Assembly (NCBI GenBank): GCA_002409785.1
Contig: DHOX01000016.1
Coordinates: forward strand, 48,231-62,705
Origin: Prevotella sp. UBA5379
GTDB taxonomy: Bacteria > Bacteroidota > Bacteroidia > Bacteroidales > Bacteroidaceae
DNA length: 14,475 nt
Reading direction: 5' to 3'
The translations under genes and the position numbers were made by a program. Of this stretch, positions 1-6,367 are shown one piece after another (position 1 is the first letter of the stretch; every line of letters starts with the position of its first letter). Below the pieces are notes generated by a model. It saw only the letters and a list, made by a program, of their open reading frames with translations, was not told the DNA's origin and ran no database searches.

Positions 1-38
1 TATACCAAAATGCACCATAATGCACCACGATGAATCTG

Positions 39-989
39 CTAAACATTACCCAGATAGATATACTTGATGCCTGCATGGGCGGCAATGTCCCTGGCAGCAT
101 AAAGGTCCGCCAGCGGTGTAGGACCATTATCCTCCATCTTGAACATTGGAAAACAACGGCTGAAATGCAAGGGACAGTCTGCAAATCCGTTTTTTACCAG
201 CCACTCACATAACCGCAAGATAAGATGAGGATCAGTATTGACACCAGGCACGAGGAGATTTGTAATTTCCAGATGTACACCGGCTGCCAGAAAGATTTTC
301 AGAGCCTCAAGGACAGGTTCCAGAGTGGCCCCGTTCCATTCCCGGTAGATTTTATCACTGAAAGACTTCAGGTCAATATTAGCGGCATCAATGTAAGGAA
401 TGAGCCAACGAAGAGGCTCTGGATTAACATAGCCGGCAGATACCAGGACATTATAAAGATGATGGCGATGCGCCAGTCGGGCTATATCATGGACATACTC
501 AATGTAAGTAAGCGGTTCGGTATAGGTATAGGCAATCGTTGGAAGGTGGTGTTGTAAAGCTATATCGACAATACTCTCAGGTGAGTATTCACCGTTAGGT
601 ACGTCCTGGGGAGAAGCCTGTGAAATATCAAAATTCTGACAGTTCTTACAACGCAGATTACATCCTGTACAAGCCAGGGAGAGGCATCTGGTACCAGGAT
701 GAAAGCGTAATAGCGGTTTCTTCTCTATAGGATCATCAGCCAGTGCGCAAGGCCGGCCATAGACCATGGAATAAAGCCGGCCACCGATATTTTTCCGGCT
801 TCTGCAGATACCGGTATGTCCCTCTGCAATCAGACATTCATGCGGGCAGAGCAGGCAACGGACTTTACCAGCATCCTTCTCCCGAGAAGTCTCGACAGAA
901 GCCTCGTCAGCCGTAGCCCTGGTACACGCAGGAGACATCCTGCCCGGAACCACGACTTTCTCATAAAATCTTGCTTCGTGTAACCTCAT
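39..989 (-). CDS. amrS: AmmeMemoRadiSam system radical SAM enzyme
   Basis: A 316-aa radical SAM protein of the family always found with MEMO1/AMMECR1 partners; its substrate is not known. The 4Fe-4S motif CxxxCxxC is at residues 110-117 (CNLRCKNC), after an N-terminal cysteine cluster (C45, C48, C52, C62) with the family-typical CLLCPHEC and the segment DPIEKKPLLRFHPGT (86-100). Further core segments are YTYTEPL (154-160) and NIDLKSF (204-210). A stretch of about 25 residues after FYEKVVV (residues 14-40) looks longer than usual. The start ATG overlaps the stop of the upstream gene as ATGA, and an AAGGAAGGA purine run precedes it, so translation is probably coupled. The protein stops right after KYIYLGNV. 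Many homologues continue there into a TYCPxC-type cysteine-rich tail, and none of the three frames beyond the stop (1-38) encodes one. The family call is firm; whether the short end is normal for this lineage is open. Confidence 0.93.
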   Translation of the reverse strand: MRLHEARFYEKVVVPGRMSPACTRATADEASVETSREKDAGKVRCLLCPHECLIAEGHTGICRSRKNIGGRLYSMVYGRPCALADDPIEKKPLLRFHPGTRCLSLACTGCNLRCKNCQNFDISQASPQDVPNGEYSPESIVDIALQHHLPTIAYTYTEPLTYIEYVHDIARLAHRHHLYNVLVSAGYVNPEPLRWLIPYIDAANIDLKSFSDKIYREWNGATLEPVLEALKIFLAAGVHLEITNLLVPGVNTDPHLILRLCEWLVKNGFADCPLHFSRCFPMFKMEDNGPTPLADLYAARDIAAHAGIKYIYLGNV

Positions 990-2452
990 TTCTCATCCTT
1001 CCTTGTTCCCATCGATTTCTCACTGAAAATAATGGCATCATAGGTATAAAGTTCGGCATCTTTCCAACCGTCCCAGCCTATTCCCGCCTTATCCTGAGCA
1101 CAATGTCCAAGAAATTCCTCCTTTGTCCAGTTGACTTCATCAGCTACCTGTGGCAGGAAAGTCCCACTATGGAAACCTTTCCGCATGTAAATGCCCTGTT
1201 TCCCATATTGGAACTCACTGATATGAGTAATCCTGTGAAGTGGTGTGAGAACCGATATTTCGATCTCAATTTGCGGAAACTCATCCTTGCTGACCGGTGG
1301 GAAACGAGGATCTTCAAATGCAGCAGCCCTTGCCATTTTCCAGATGACATCAGCCAGAGGAATATCTTCACCGAAATGGCCGATACAGCCCCGGAGATGT
1401 CCGTTTTCATTCAGTGTTACGAAAGCCCCGCACCTGCGCATGAGTCGGGCAGAGAGGTTTGCTGGAGGAGTCGCTGAATCCGAAGAAATACTGTTCCGGG
1501 CCAGAATCAGCAAGTTTTTTTTCTCCTCAGCTGTCAGGAATTCATCAGAAGAAGAGTCCTTGACGGCAACATCATTCCCCTTGATGGTCTGGCAGAGCGC
1601 ATAATATCCTACCACTTCTTTCTTTTCTCCGTATGGAGAATCGCCGGAATTCAAATAAAGGAGTTGGTGGAGTTGCAAATCCGGATTCCCTTCACTCATC
1701 ATCAGCAACACGGCAATGCCACATTGTCCACAAGCACTGGTAGCCAGATTATGAAAACCCATGAAACAGTTTTCTGACAACGTCTTGATAAATGTCTCCA
1801 GATTTCCTGAAGCTATGGCATCACCGGTACGATGATCTGCCTTTACAGCATCCTGATAAGGAGGATAATGGGAAAAATCACTACTGATGACAAAGAGATT
1901 ATGAGCATTAAAATAAGGCTTCAGAGCCCGGGAAATCTCACGCAGACGATGAATATCCTCAGTCCCGATGATGATGGGAACAATCGGAGCGACCTCTTTA
2001 AGATGATACTGCAGGAACGGCAATTGAACTTCCAGACAATGTTCCCGGTCATGAGCCTCAGGCAGATACTGGAACACCTTATTTTCTGAAATAAGTCGAT
2101 TGCACAAGGCCGTGTCCACATCCACCCTGCCCAAGGGTGTGGCATAACCTGCAAAAGCACTGCAGACGGAAGCCCCGTCGAAAGCGACATGATGAGAGGG
2201 CCCGACGAGAAAGATATGATCGTAGTGTGCTTCCGGAGAGATCTGAGCAAAGGCCTCTGCTGCCACACGGCCGGAAAACACATACCCTGCATGAGGAACG
2301 ATCACAGACTGAATATGCTGATCGGAAAAAAGCACCTTTGCACTGGCAAAATATGACTTCAAATAGATACTCAGTTCACGTTGATCCCTGGGATAGAACT
2401 GACCGGCAACCGCCATCGGACGTACTGTCGTCCCCTTTTTCATTCCATTCAT
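986..2452 (-). CDS. AmmeMemoRadiSam system fusion protein: MEMO1 domain plus AMMECR1 domain
   Basis: A 488-aa fusion. Residues about 9-290 are a MEMO1-type domain, related to aromatic-ring-opening dioxygenases. It shows PHAGY (53-57), PSHH (85-88), the HDREHCLEVQ segment (from 135), SDFSHY (191-196) and ACGQCG (240-245). The His and Cys at these places correspond to the metal-binding residues of human MEMO1. Residues about 305-475 are an AMMECR1 domain with GAFVTLNENGHLRGCIG (centred on 350) and an FEDPRFPPV segment. I chose ATG 2452 because an AGGAGG lies 7 nt upstream and the family normally begins just before a VRPxAVAGxFYP motif. The frame stays open to an ATG at 2551, but that 33-residue extension overlaps a strong dyad and has no ribosome binding site. 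It is the first gene of an operon with the radical SAM gene. The enzymatic function of the system is unknown; a protein- or metabolite-modifying role is inference. Confidence 0.93.
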   Translation of the reverse strand: MNGMKKGTTVRPMAVAGQFYPRDQRELSIYLKSYFASAKVLFSDQHIQSVIVPHAGYVFSGRVAAEAFAQISPEAHYDHIFLVGPSHHVAFDGASVCSAFAGYATPLGRVDVDTALCNRLISENKVFQYLPEAHDREHCLEVQLPFLQYHLKEVAPIVPIIIGTEDIHRLREISRALKPYFNAHNLFVISSDFSHYPPYQDAVKADHRTGDAIASGNLETFIKTLSENCFMGFHNLATSACGQCGIAVLLMMSEGNPDLQLHQLLYLNSGDSPYGEKKEVVGYYALCQTIKGNDVAVKDSSSDEFLTAEEKKNLLILARNSISSDSATPPANLSARLMRRCGAFVTLNENGHLRGCIGHFGEDIPLADVIWKMARAAAFEDPRFPPVSKDEFPQIEIEISVLTPLHRITHISEFQYGKQGIYMRKGFHSGTFLPQVADEVNWTKEEFLGHCAQDKAGIGWDGWKDAELYTYDAIIFSEKSMGTRKDEK

Positions 2453-2484
2453 AGCCTTACCTCCTGTTACAAAAACAAACAAAA

Positions 2485-2520
2485 ACAATAAAATGTCTGT
2501 CAAAAATTTCGACAGACATT
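2485..2520 (-). terminator. Dyad with T-rich tail upstream of the MEMO/AMMECR1 gene (terminator or leader attenuator)
   Basis: A perfect 10-bp inverted repeat, AATGTCTGTC (2492-2501) and GACAGACATT (2511-2520), has a 9-nt spacer. Read on the minus strand it is followed by TTTTATTGTTTTTG, the shape of an intrinsic terminator. It lies 170 nt after the cysS stop and about 40 nt before the ATG at 2452. It could terminate cysS. However, no promoter is visible in the 38 nt between it and the next gene, so it may instead be in the leader of the amr operon. Confidence 0.6.
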
Positions 2521-2689
2521 CCCTTTTCTTTTTATCAGGGATATTCTGCATTACTTTAGAATTTTAATCCCTTCTCACCCACTATTCCCCACCATGAAGA
2601 CCATAGTGAGAACAGAGGATTCCTTTATCTTGTACTCTGATCCAGAATAACTTTGCCTTTGATAGATCTTACATCATCGTGAACGGATC

Positions 2690-4183
2690 CTATTTATCTA
2701 ATTTCCAGGTAGCTCCATCCTGAGTATCCTGAATCTCAAATCCATCCTGCTGCAACTCATTACGGATCTGATCACTTGTCGTCCAGTCCTTGGCATCCTT
2801 AGCCTTGGCACGAAGGTCAAGGACCATGTCTACCACCTTACCGAAAGATTTTTCACGCTCACTGTTATTTACGCCCGTTTCACCCTTCAATCCGAGAATA
2901 TCAAAGGTAAAAAGATGCATCGTATCCGCAAGCTCCTTCAAGTCTTCAGAACCGATTTTCGCCTTATGATCGATCACGGTATTGACTAGATGACAAGCCT
3001 CAAACAGATTACTGATCACTGTCGGGGTCTGCAGGTCATCATTCATCGCATCATAACATTTCTGCCTGAAGGTACTTACAAACGCCTTTGTGCTGTCGTC
3101 ACTGGCCTTCGCTGTCTGGATACGCTTCAAGTCGTTAATGCCGTCCATCAGGCGCTTATAGCCCTTCTCGGCAGACTGGAGGGCTTCATTCGAGAAATCA
3201 ACCGTACTGCGATAATGGGCAGAAAGGATGAAGAAACGGATCGTCATCGGGCTGTAAGCCTGGTCGAGGGCAGGATGATTGCCGGTAAAGAACTGTTCCA
3301 GAGTAATGAAATTACCCAGGCTCTTCCCCATCTTCTGCCCATTAATAGTAATCATGTTATTGTGCATCCAATAATGAACCATCTGGTCACCCTGGCTGGC
3401 GACAGCCTGGGCGATCTCACATTCATGATGGGGGAAAATCAAGTCCATGCCGCCTCCATGAATATCAAAATGATTACCCAGGTATTTCCGTCCCATCGCC
3501 GTACATTCACAGTGCCACCCAGGATAGCCTACACTCCATGGACTGGGCCAGCGCATGATATGTTCCGGTTGAGCTTTTTTCCAAAGAGCAAAATCACACT
3601 GATTTTTTTTCTCGCCGACTCCATTCAGCTCCCGGCTGTTATTGATGATGTCCTTCAGATTACGGCCGGAGAGAATACCATAATGGTATTTTTGGTCATA
3701 CTTCACGACATCAAAGTAGACGGAGCCATTACTGATATATGCATAACCATTATTCAGAATCTCCTTTGTCAGCTCTTCCTGCTCTATAATATGTCCCGTA
3801 GCATGAGGCTCAATGGAAGGAGGAAGAACATTCAAGGCTTCCATGGCATGATGATACCGGATCGTATAATGCTGGGCGATCTCCATGGGCTCCAACTGCT
3901 CCAGACGGGCCTTCTTCTCTATCTTATCCTCACCTTCATCCGCATCATGCTCCAGATGCCCTACATCCGTAATATTCCGGACATAACGGACCTTATAACC
4001 CAGATGAGTCAGGTAGCGGAAAAGGACATCAAAGGTAATTGCCGGACGCGCATGCCCCAGATGCGGATCACCGTATACGGTCGGCCCACAAACATACATC
4101 CCTACATGCGGTGCATGCAAAGGTTTAAAAAGCTCTTTCCTGCGAGAGAGCGTATTATAAATTATCAGTTTTTGTTCCATCAT
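2690..4183 (-). CDS. cysS: Cysteinyl-tRNA synthetase (CysRS)
   Basis: A 497-aa class I aminoacyl-tRNA synthetase that charges tRNA-Cys in the cytoplasm; the length is normal for the family. The HIGH-type motif HLGH is at residues 41-44, within CGPTVYGDPHLGHARP. The KMSKS loop appears as KMGKS (284-288), within GQKMGKSLGNF. Zinc-ligand candidates are C32, C225 (WHCE) and the PHHECE segment (251-256). The C-terminal alpha-helical DALR-type region is present and ends ATWKLDK. Two ATG codons stand in tandem at the start (4183 and 4180) and either could be used. It is divergent from the HAD phosphatase gene and has its own consensus promoter with a leader of under 20 nt. Confidence 0.98.
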   Translation of the reverse strand: MMEQKLIIYNTLSRRKELFKPLHAPHVGMYVCGPTVYGDPHLGHARPAITFDVLFRYLTHLGYKVRYVRNITDVGHLEHDADEGEDKIEKKARLEQLEPMEIAQHYTIRYHHAMEALNVLPPSIEPHATGHIIEQEELTKEILNNGYAYISNGSVYFDVVKYDQKYHYGILSGRNLKDIINNSRELNGVGEKKNQCDFALWKKAQPEHIMRWPSPWSVGYPGWHCECTAMGRKYLGNHFDIHGGGMDLIFPHHECEIAQAVASQGDQMVHYWMHNNMITINGQKMGKSLGNFITLEQFFTGNHPALDQAYSPMTIRFFILSAHYRSTVDFSNEALQSAEKGYKRLMDGINDLKRIQTAKASDDSTKAFVSTFRQKCYDAMNDDLQTPTVISNLFEACHLVNTVIDHKAKIGSEDLKELADTMHLFTFDILGLKGETGVNNSEREKSFGKVVDMVLDLRAKAKDAKDWTTSDQIRNELQQDGFEIQDTQDGATWKLDK

Positions 4184-4203
4184 TCATCTGTTTTTCTAAT
4201 ATG

Positions 4204-4234
4204 CAAATATATGATTTTTATGGCAGAGGACAAA
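4204..4234 (-). promoter_or_regulatory. Bacteroidetes-type promoter for cysS
   Basis: Read on the minus strand, a TTTG at 4231-4234 is separated by 19 nt from TATATTTG at 4204-4211. This matches the Bacteroidetes primary sigma factor pattern TTTG-N19-TAnnTTTG closely. The expected transcription start is near 4199, giving a leader of roughly 15 nt before the cysS ATG. It is the best two-part promoter match in the window. Confidence 0.75.
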
Positions 4235-4275
4235 ATAAAAAAACAATTTTACTATCCCTGCTGCCAAATTTTAAG

Positions 4276-4283
4276 TAACTTTG
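4276..4283 (+). promoter_or_regulatory. -7 element for the HAD phosphatase gene
   Basis: TAACTTTG fits the Bacteroidetes -7 consensus TAnnTTTG and lies 29 nt before the chosen ATG at 4313. No clear -33 TTTG is seen about 19 nt upstream, so the promoter may be weaker than that of the divergent cysS. Confidence 0.55.
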
Positions 4284-4312
4284 TAAATAATCATCAAATC
4301 GTTATTCATAAT

Positions 4313-5098
4313 ATGAACAGATATGCCATCTTCAGTGATATTGACGGAACATTAGTAAGTTTTAAAACTCATCGCGTACCGGAATCAGCCGTCCAGGCGC
4401 TTACAGAAGCTCACAAAAGAGGGCATAGGCTTTATATATCCACTGGCAGGCCTAAATGTTTTATCATCAATTTAAAGCAGATAGAACATCTTATTGACGG
4501 CTATATGACAACCAATGGAGCCTATTGCTATATAGGAAAGCAGGAAGTATATTGCCGTTCCATCTGTCCCAAAGACGTACAGACATTGCTGCACTTTTCG
4601 GATCAGCTAGGTTTCCCTTGTGTCGTCGTCGGAGAAAAGAACGTGGCTGTATATCATAATACCCCTGAAGTCAATGATATATTTTATGGCCAACTGGGAG
4701 TACCGGGACTTGACAAGGCACCCTCAATAGATGCCTTGAAAGGACAACGCATTTTACAGTTGACCCCGTTTATCTCTCCTGAAGTGGAAAAGCAGATCAT
4801 GCCACACCTTCCACATTGCAATGCTGGCCGGTGGACTCCGAGATTCCTGGATATTACTGATGCAAATGCAGATAAGGGAAAAGGATTATTGAAAATGGCT
4901 GAACATGAAAAGATAGCTATCAGCCATACCCTTGCCTTAGGCGATGGGGGGAATGATATTCCTATCATCAAACAGGCAGGAATCGGCATTGCCATGGGAA
5001 ATGCTTCCGAACATACAAAAGAAATAGCCGATTTTGTTACTCATGATGTGGATGATAATGGCTTGGCATACGCGCTGAGACATTATGGACTGATCTGA
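4313..5098 (+). CDS. Cof-type HAD-IIB family hydrolase (sugar or nucleotide phosphatase)
   Basis: A 261-aa haloacid dehalogenase superfamily phosphatase with a type IIB cap. Motif I is DIDGT with D9 and D11 as nucleophile and acid/base; motif II is STGRP (43-47); motif III is the lysine in DKGKG (K188); motif IV is GDGGND (210-215), which binds magnesium. The cap lies between motifs II and III (about residues 80-185). The frame is open far upstream, through the cysS antisense strand. The start was set at 4313 because the HAD core begins at once (MNRYAIFSDIDGT) and a -7 element sits just before it. The physiological substrate cannot be read from sequence; relatives dephosphorylate sugar phosphates, FMN or pyridoxal phosphate. 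It is monocistronic and divergent from cysS. Confidence 0.93.
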   Translation: MNRYAIFSDIDGTLVSFKTHRVPESAVQALTEAHKRGHRLYISTGRPKCFIINLKQIEHLIDGYMTTNGAYCYIGKQEVYCRSICPKDVQTLLHFSDQLGFPCVVVGEKNVAVYHNTPEVNDIFYGQLGVPGLDKAPSIDALKGQRILQLTPFISPEVEKQIMPHLPHCNAGRWTPRFLDITDANADKGKGLLKMAEHEKIAISHTLALGDGGNDIPIIKQAGIGIAMGNASEHTKEIADFVTHDVDDNGLAYALRHYGLI

Positions 5099-5152
5099 TT
5101 AAGGGAAAGAGAAAAGAAAGAGAGAACATTAAAAGTCAGTTCATCCACACAA

Positions 5153-5200
5153 AATAAAAACGGTGATTCCACTCTTCCAAAGATAAAATCACCCTCATAT
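5153..5200. terminator. Bidirectional terminator between HAD gene and small membrane protein gene
   Basis: GGTGATT (5162-5168) pairs with AATCACC (5187-5193) around an 18-nt loop. On the minus strand the stem is followed by GTTTTTATTTTG, a good intrinsic terminator for the 79-aa gene, which stops at 5305. On the plus strand it is followed by a T-rich run (ATTTCTTTTCC) that could end the HAD transcript. Confidence 0.6.
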
Positions 5201-5304
5201 TTCTTTTCCTTCCTAATATAGAAGAAAAGTAATAGAAAATGCTATACCGGTCCACCCCTTGGGTCTTTTCCCAAAGCCAGCAGGACAAAACACAGCCCCC
5301 TCTA

Positions 5305-5544
5305 TCAGTCTACGGCATCCTTGTTATCGACAGCACTATAACCTTTAGTAGAGTTACGACGGATCAATTCGTGAATGTCCATCTCATGATAACCCCCATT
5401 AGCCTTGTCTGCGGCAGCCATTTCCTCTATTTCCTTCTTCTCAGCTTCAGAATGGGTAAAAGTGGATTTGGACTTCAGTTCACATACACCCCACCCAATC
5501 AAAGCTACAACAACAAAGAGTAAAAATGCCAATTGAATACTCAT
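5305..5544 (-). CDS. Small single-pass membrane protein, function unknown
   Basis: A 79-aa protein not recognised as a named family. Residues 3-21 form one strongly hydrophobic helix (SIQLAFLLFVVVALIGWGV) directly at the N-terminus, followed by a charged, hydrophilic tail rich in Lys, Glu and Asp (EAEKKEIEEMAAADKANGG). This suggests a short N-in anchor with a soluble domain, or an uncleaved signal anchor. Support for a real gene: a TAAATTTG -7 element 28 nt upstream, a hairpin terminator downstream, balanced amino acid usage, and no better frame on either strand. The overlapping plus-strand frame at 5239-5523 looks like its shadow. It stands alone between the HAD gene and a long gene-poor region, so context says nothing about its job. 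Confidence 0.72.
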   Translation of the reverse strand: MSIQLAFLLFVVVALIGWGVCELKSKSTFTHSEAEKKEIEEMAAADKANGGYHEMDIHELIRRNSTKGYSAVDNKDAVD

Positions 5545-5572
5545 GATTTATAATGTATTTGAATTCCAGATG

Positions 5573-5580
5573 CAAATTTA
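5573..5580 (-). promoter_or_regulatory. -7 element for the small membrane protein gene
   Basis: TAAATTTG on the minus strand fits TAnnTTTG and lies 28 nt upstream of the ATG at 5544. The -33 region is not convincing. Confidence 0.5.
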
Positions 5581-6002
5581 CACATTTCTTCCGAAATGAC
5601 CATCATATCAACCTTATTTATTTTATTTCCGATCAGAAAACGGAATTCGACCATTCCTCCCTTTATCAAAGAGAAAACCTATCAGCATATCAAATCATCT
5701 GACCAAAGGCTATCTTTAAGTAAAAAATATTGAATATTTTAAGACTACTATCATCCATAGGTTCTTTTTTCTCTTATTATCATAATGAAATCCAAAGAAG
5801 ATTTTTCTGAAATAAATATATTTATTTCACCTTGTTTTAACTTAAATATGTTTATCCAATTATCAATATGTCATTCATAACGTTCATTCTTCTTCAAAAC
5901 TGTTTTTATGTGTACGCACACAACAACATTGATTCACATCAAGAAAAACAACAAAAAATACGAATATAATTCCGATTAATATGTTGTCATGCACAAAAGG
6001 AC
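5581..6002. other. AT-rich gene-free stretch with a long palindrome
   Basis: I see no supportable gene here. It is very AT-rich and includes a 22-bp perfect palindrome (5808-5829) and a shorter dyad AAAATATTGAATATTTT (about 5724-5740). A 32-codon frame starting at 5785 runs across the palindrome but has no promoter, ribosome binding site or protein-like pattern. The stretch probably holds control sequences for the unit starting at 6003. Confidence 0.5.
5808..5829. repeat. Perfect 22-bp AT-rich palindrome
   Basis: The half-site TGAAATAAATA is followed directly by its exact reverse complement, with no spacer, centred at 5818/5819. The outer flanks (C on both sides) do not pair. It lies about 175 bp upstream of the -7 element at 6003. 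Its composition is almost purely A/T, so chance is a fair alternative to an operator. Confidence 0.6.
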
Positions 6003-6010
6003 TATCTTTG
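6003..6010 (+). promoter_or_regulatory. -7 element of the micro-ORF transcription unit
   Basis: TATCTTTG followed by CA is a textbook Bacteroidetes -7 element, identical to those of leuS, rubredoxin and the GH51 gene in this window. A TTG at 5984-5986 is a poorly spaced -33 candidate (16 nt). Transcription should begin near 6017 and run into the leader and the 28-codon ORF. Confidence 0.6.
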
Positions 6011-6014
6011 CAAC

Positions 6015-6150
6015 GTCGTTTAGAGAGAGCAAACCCGAAAGGCAAACGATCAATGAAAGATAAGGTAAAAAGAGAAAAGCCCAGAATAGACGGGCAGGAT
6101 AAATGTAGGATTAAAACCAAAGGCGAAAGCGCTTCAGGCAATAGGTAAAA
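6015..6150 (+). ncRNA. Possible structured leader RNA ahead of the micro-ORF
   Basis: The purine-rich leader can form several small hairpins. An outer stem GTCGTTT (6015-6021) with AAACGAT (6044-6050) encloses CC-GAAA-GG (6035-6042). GCCC (6079-6082) pairs with GGGC (6092-6095). AAG-GC-GAAA-GC-g-CTT lies around 6120-6134. Two of the three loops are GNRA-type GAAA tetraloops. The same stretch also contains a 31-codon frame, so a coding role is the alternative. No known riboswitch class is recognised. Confidence 0.35.
6053..6148 (+). CDS. Possible 31-aa basic upstream ORF
   Basis: A frame from ATG 6053 to TAA 6146 encodes a very basic peptide (11 Lys/Arg in 31 residues, beginning MKDKVKREKPR). 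It ends 18 nt before the ATG of the hydrophobic micro-ORF. No clear ribosome binding site precedes it. Its Lys/Arg richness may only reflect the purine-rich leader, and the same bases can fold into hairpins. It is listed because a short basic leader peptide before a translated micro-ORF could couple translation; I consider non-coding somewhat more likely. Confidence 0.25.
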   Translation: MKDKVKREKPRIDGQDKCRIKTKGESASGNR

Positions 6151-6166
6151 AGAAAGGAAAAAGATT

Positions 6167-6253
6167 ATGTTGACAGGTTTGAGTGTGATGTGCTTTGCAG
6201 TACTTTTCTTTGTATTTGCAGGTGTAATCAGTTCAACTATCGAGCATCGATAA
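6167..6253 (+). CDS. 28-aa hydrophobic micro-protein, single transmembrane helix
   Basis: A 28-codon ORF with an AAAGGA-type ribosome binding site about 9 nt upstream. The product starts MLTGLSVMCFAVLFF, continues with a hydrophobic stretch to about residue 22 (VFAGVIS), and ends in a polar, charged tail (TIEHR). This is the layout of small membrane subunits or regulators such as KdpF or CydX, but I do not recognise it as either and no kdp or cyd gene is nearby. The unit is self-contained: -7 element at 6003-6010, leader, ORF, then an intrinsic terminator 40 nt after the stop. Such an arrangement is unlikely for random sequence. What it does is unknown; it could act on a partner encoded elsewhere, or the transcript could be an sRNA with a short ORF. 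Confidence 0.6.
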   Translation: MLTGLSVMCFAVLFFVFAGVISSTIEHR

Positions 6254-6292
6254 ACTTAAGACAAATTCAGAGAAGTTTAAAAATCAAGTTGG

Positions 6293-6330
6293 AAATCGCA
6301 ACAATCTTCAGAGGTTGTTGCGATTTTTCT
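6293..6330 (+). terminator. Intrinsic terminator after the micro-ORF
   Basis: A perfect 12-bp stem, AAATCGCAACAA (6293-6304) with TTGTTGCGATTT (6315-6326), has a 10-nt loop and runs into a TTTTTCTT tract. Polarity favours the plus strand. It also lies 40-75 nt beyond the stop of the converging GH51 gene but has no T tract in that direction. Confidence 0.88.
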
Positions 6331-6367
6331 TATATAACTGTTCTGCTTGATTTTCTTGTGAAGGCCA

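Noticed and set aside
2453..2551. 33-residue N-terminal extension of the MEMO/AMMECR1 protein
   Set aside because: It contains the 10-bp dyad and T-rich DNA, has no ribosome binding site, and family members start close to the VRPxAVAGxFYP motif. The ATG at 2452 has an AGGAGG.
2990..4312. Long upstream extension of the HAD phosphatase frame, across the cysS gene
   Set aside because: It lies antisense to cysS, which has full synthetase motifs, and the translated extension shows no domain. The HAD fold begins at 4313 just after a -7 element.
5239..5523. 94-aa plus-strand frame
   Set aside because: Opposite the 79-aa membrane protein gene, which has the -7 element, terminator and sensible helix-plus-tail pattern.
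5785..5883. 32-codon plus-strand frame across the AT-rich palindrome
   Set aside because: No promoter or ribosome binding site, low-complexity composition and no protein-like pattern.
5884..6141. 85-aa minus-strand frame opposite the micro-ORF leader
   Set aside because: No -7 element or ribosome binding site; it overlaps the structured plus-strand leader and looks like a complement of purine-rich sequence.
6167..6253. Assignment of the micro-protein as KdpF or CydX
   Set aside because: Size and hydrophobicity are similar, but no kdp or cyd genes are nearby and no specific residues match.
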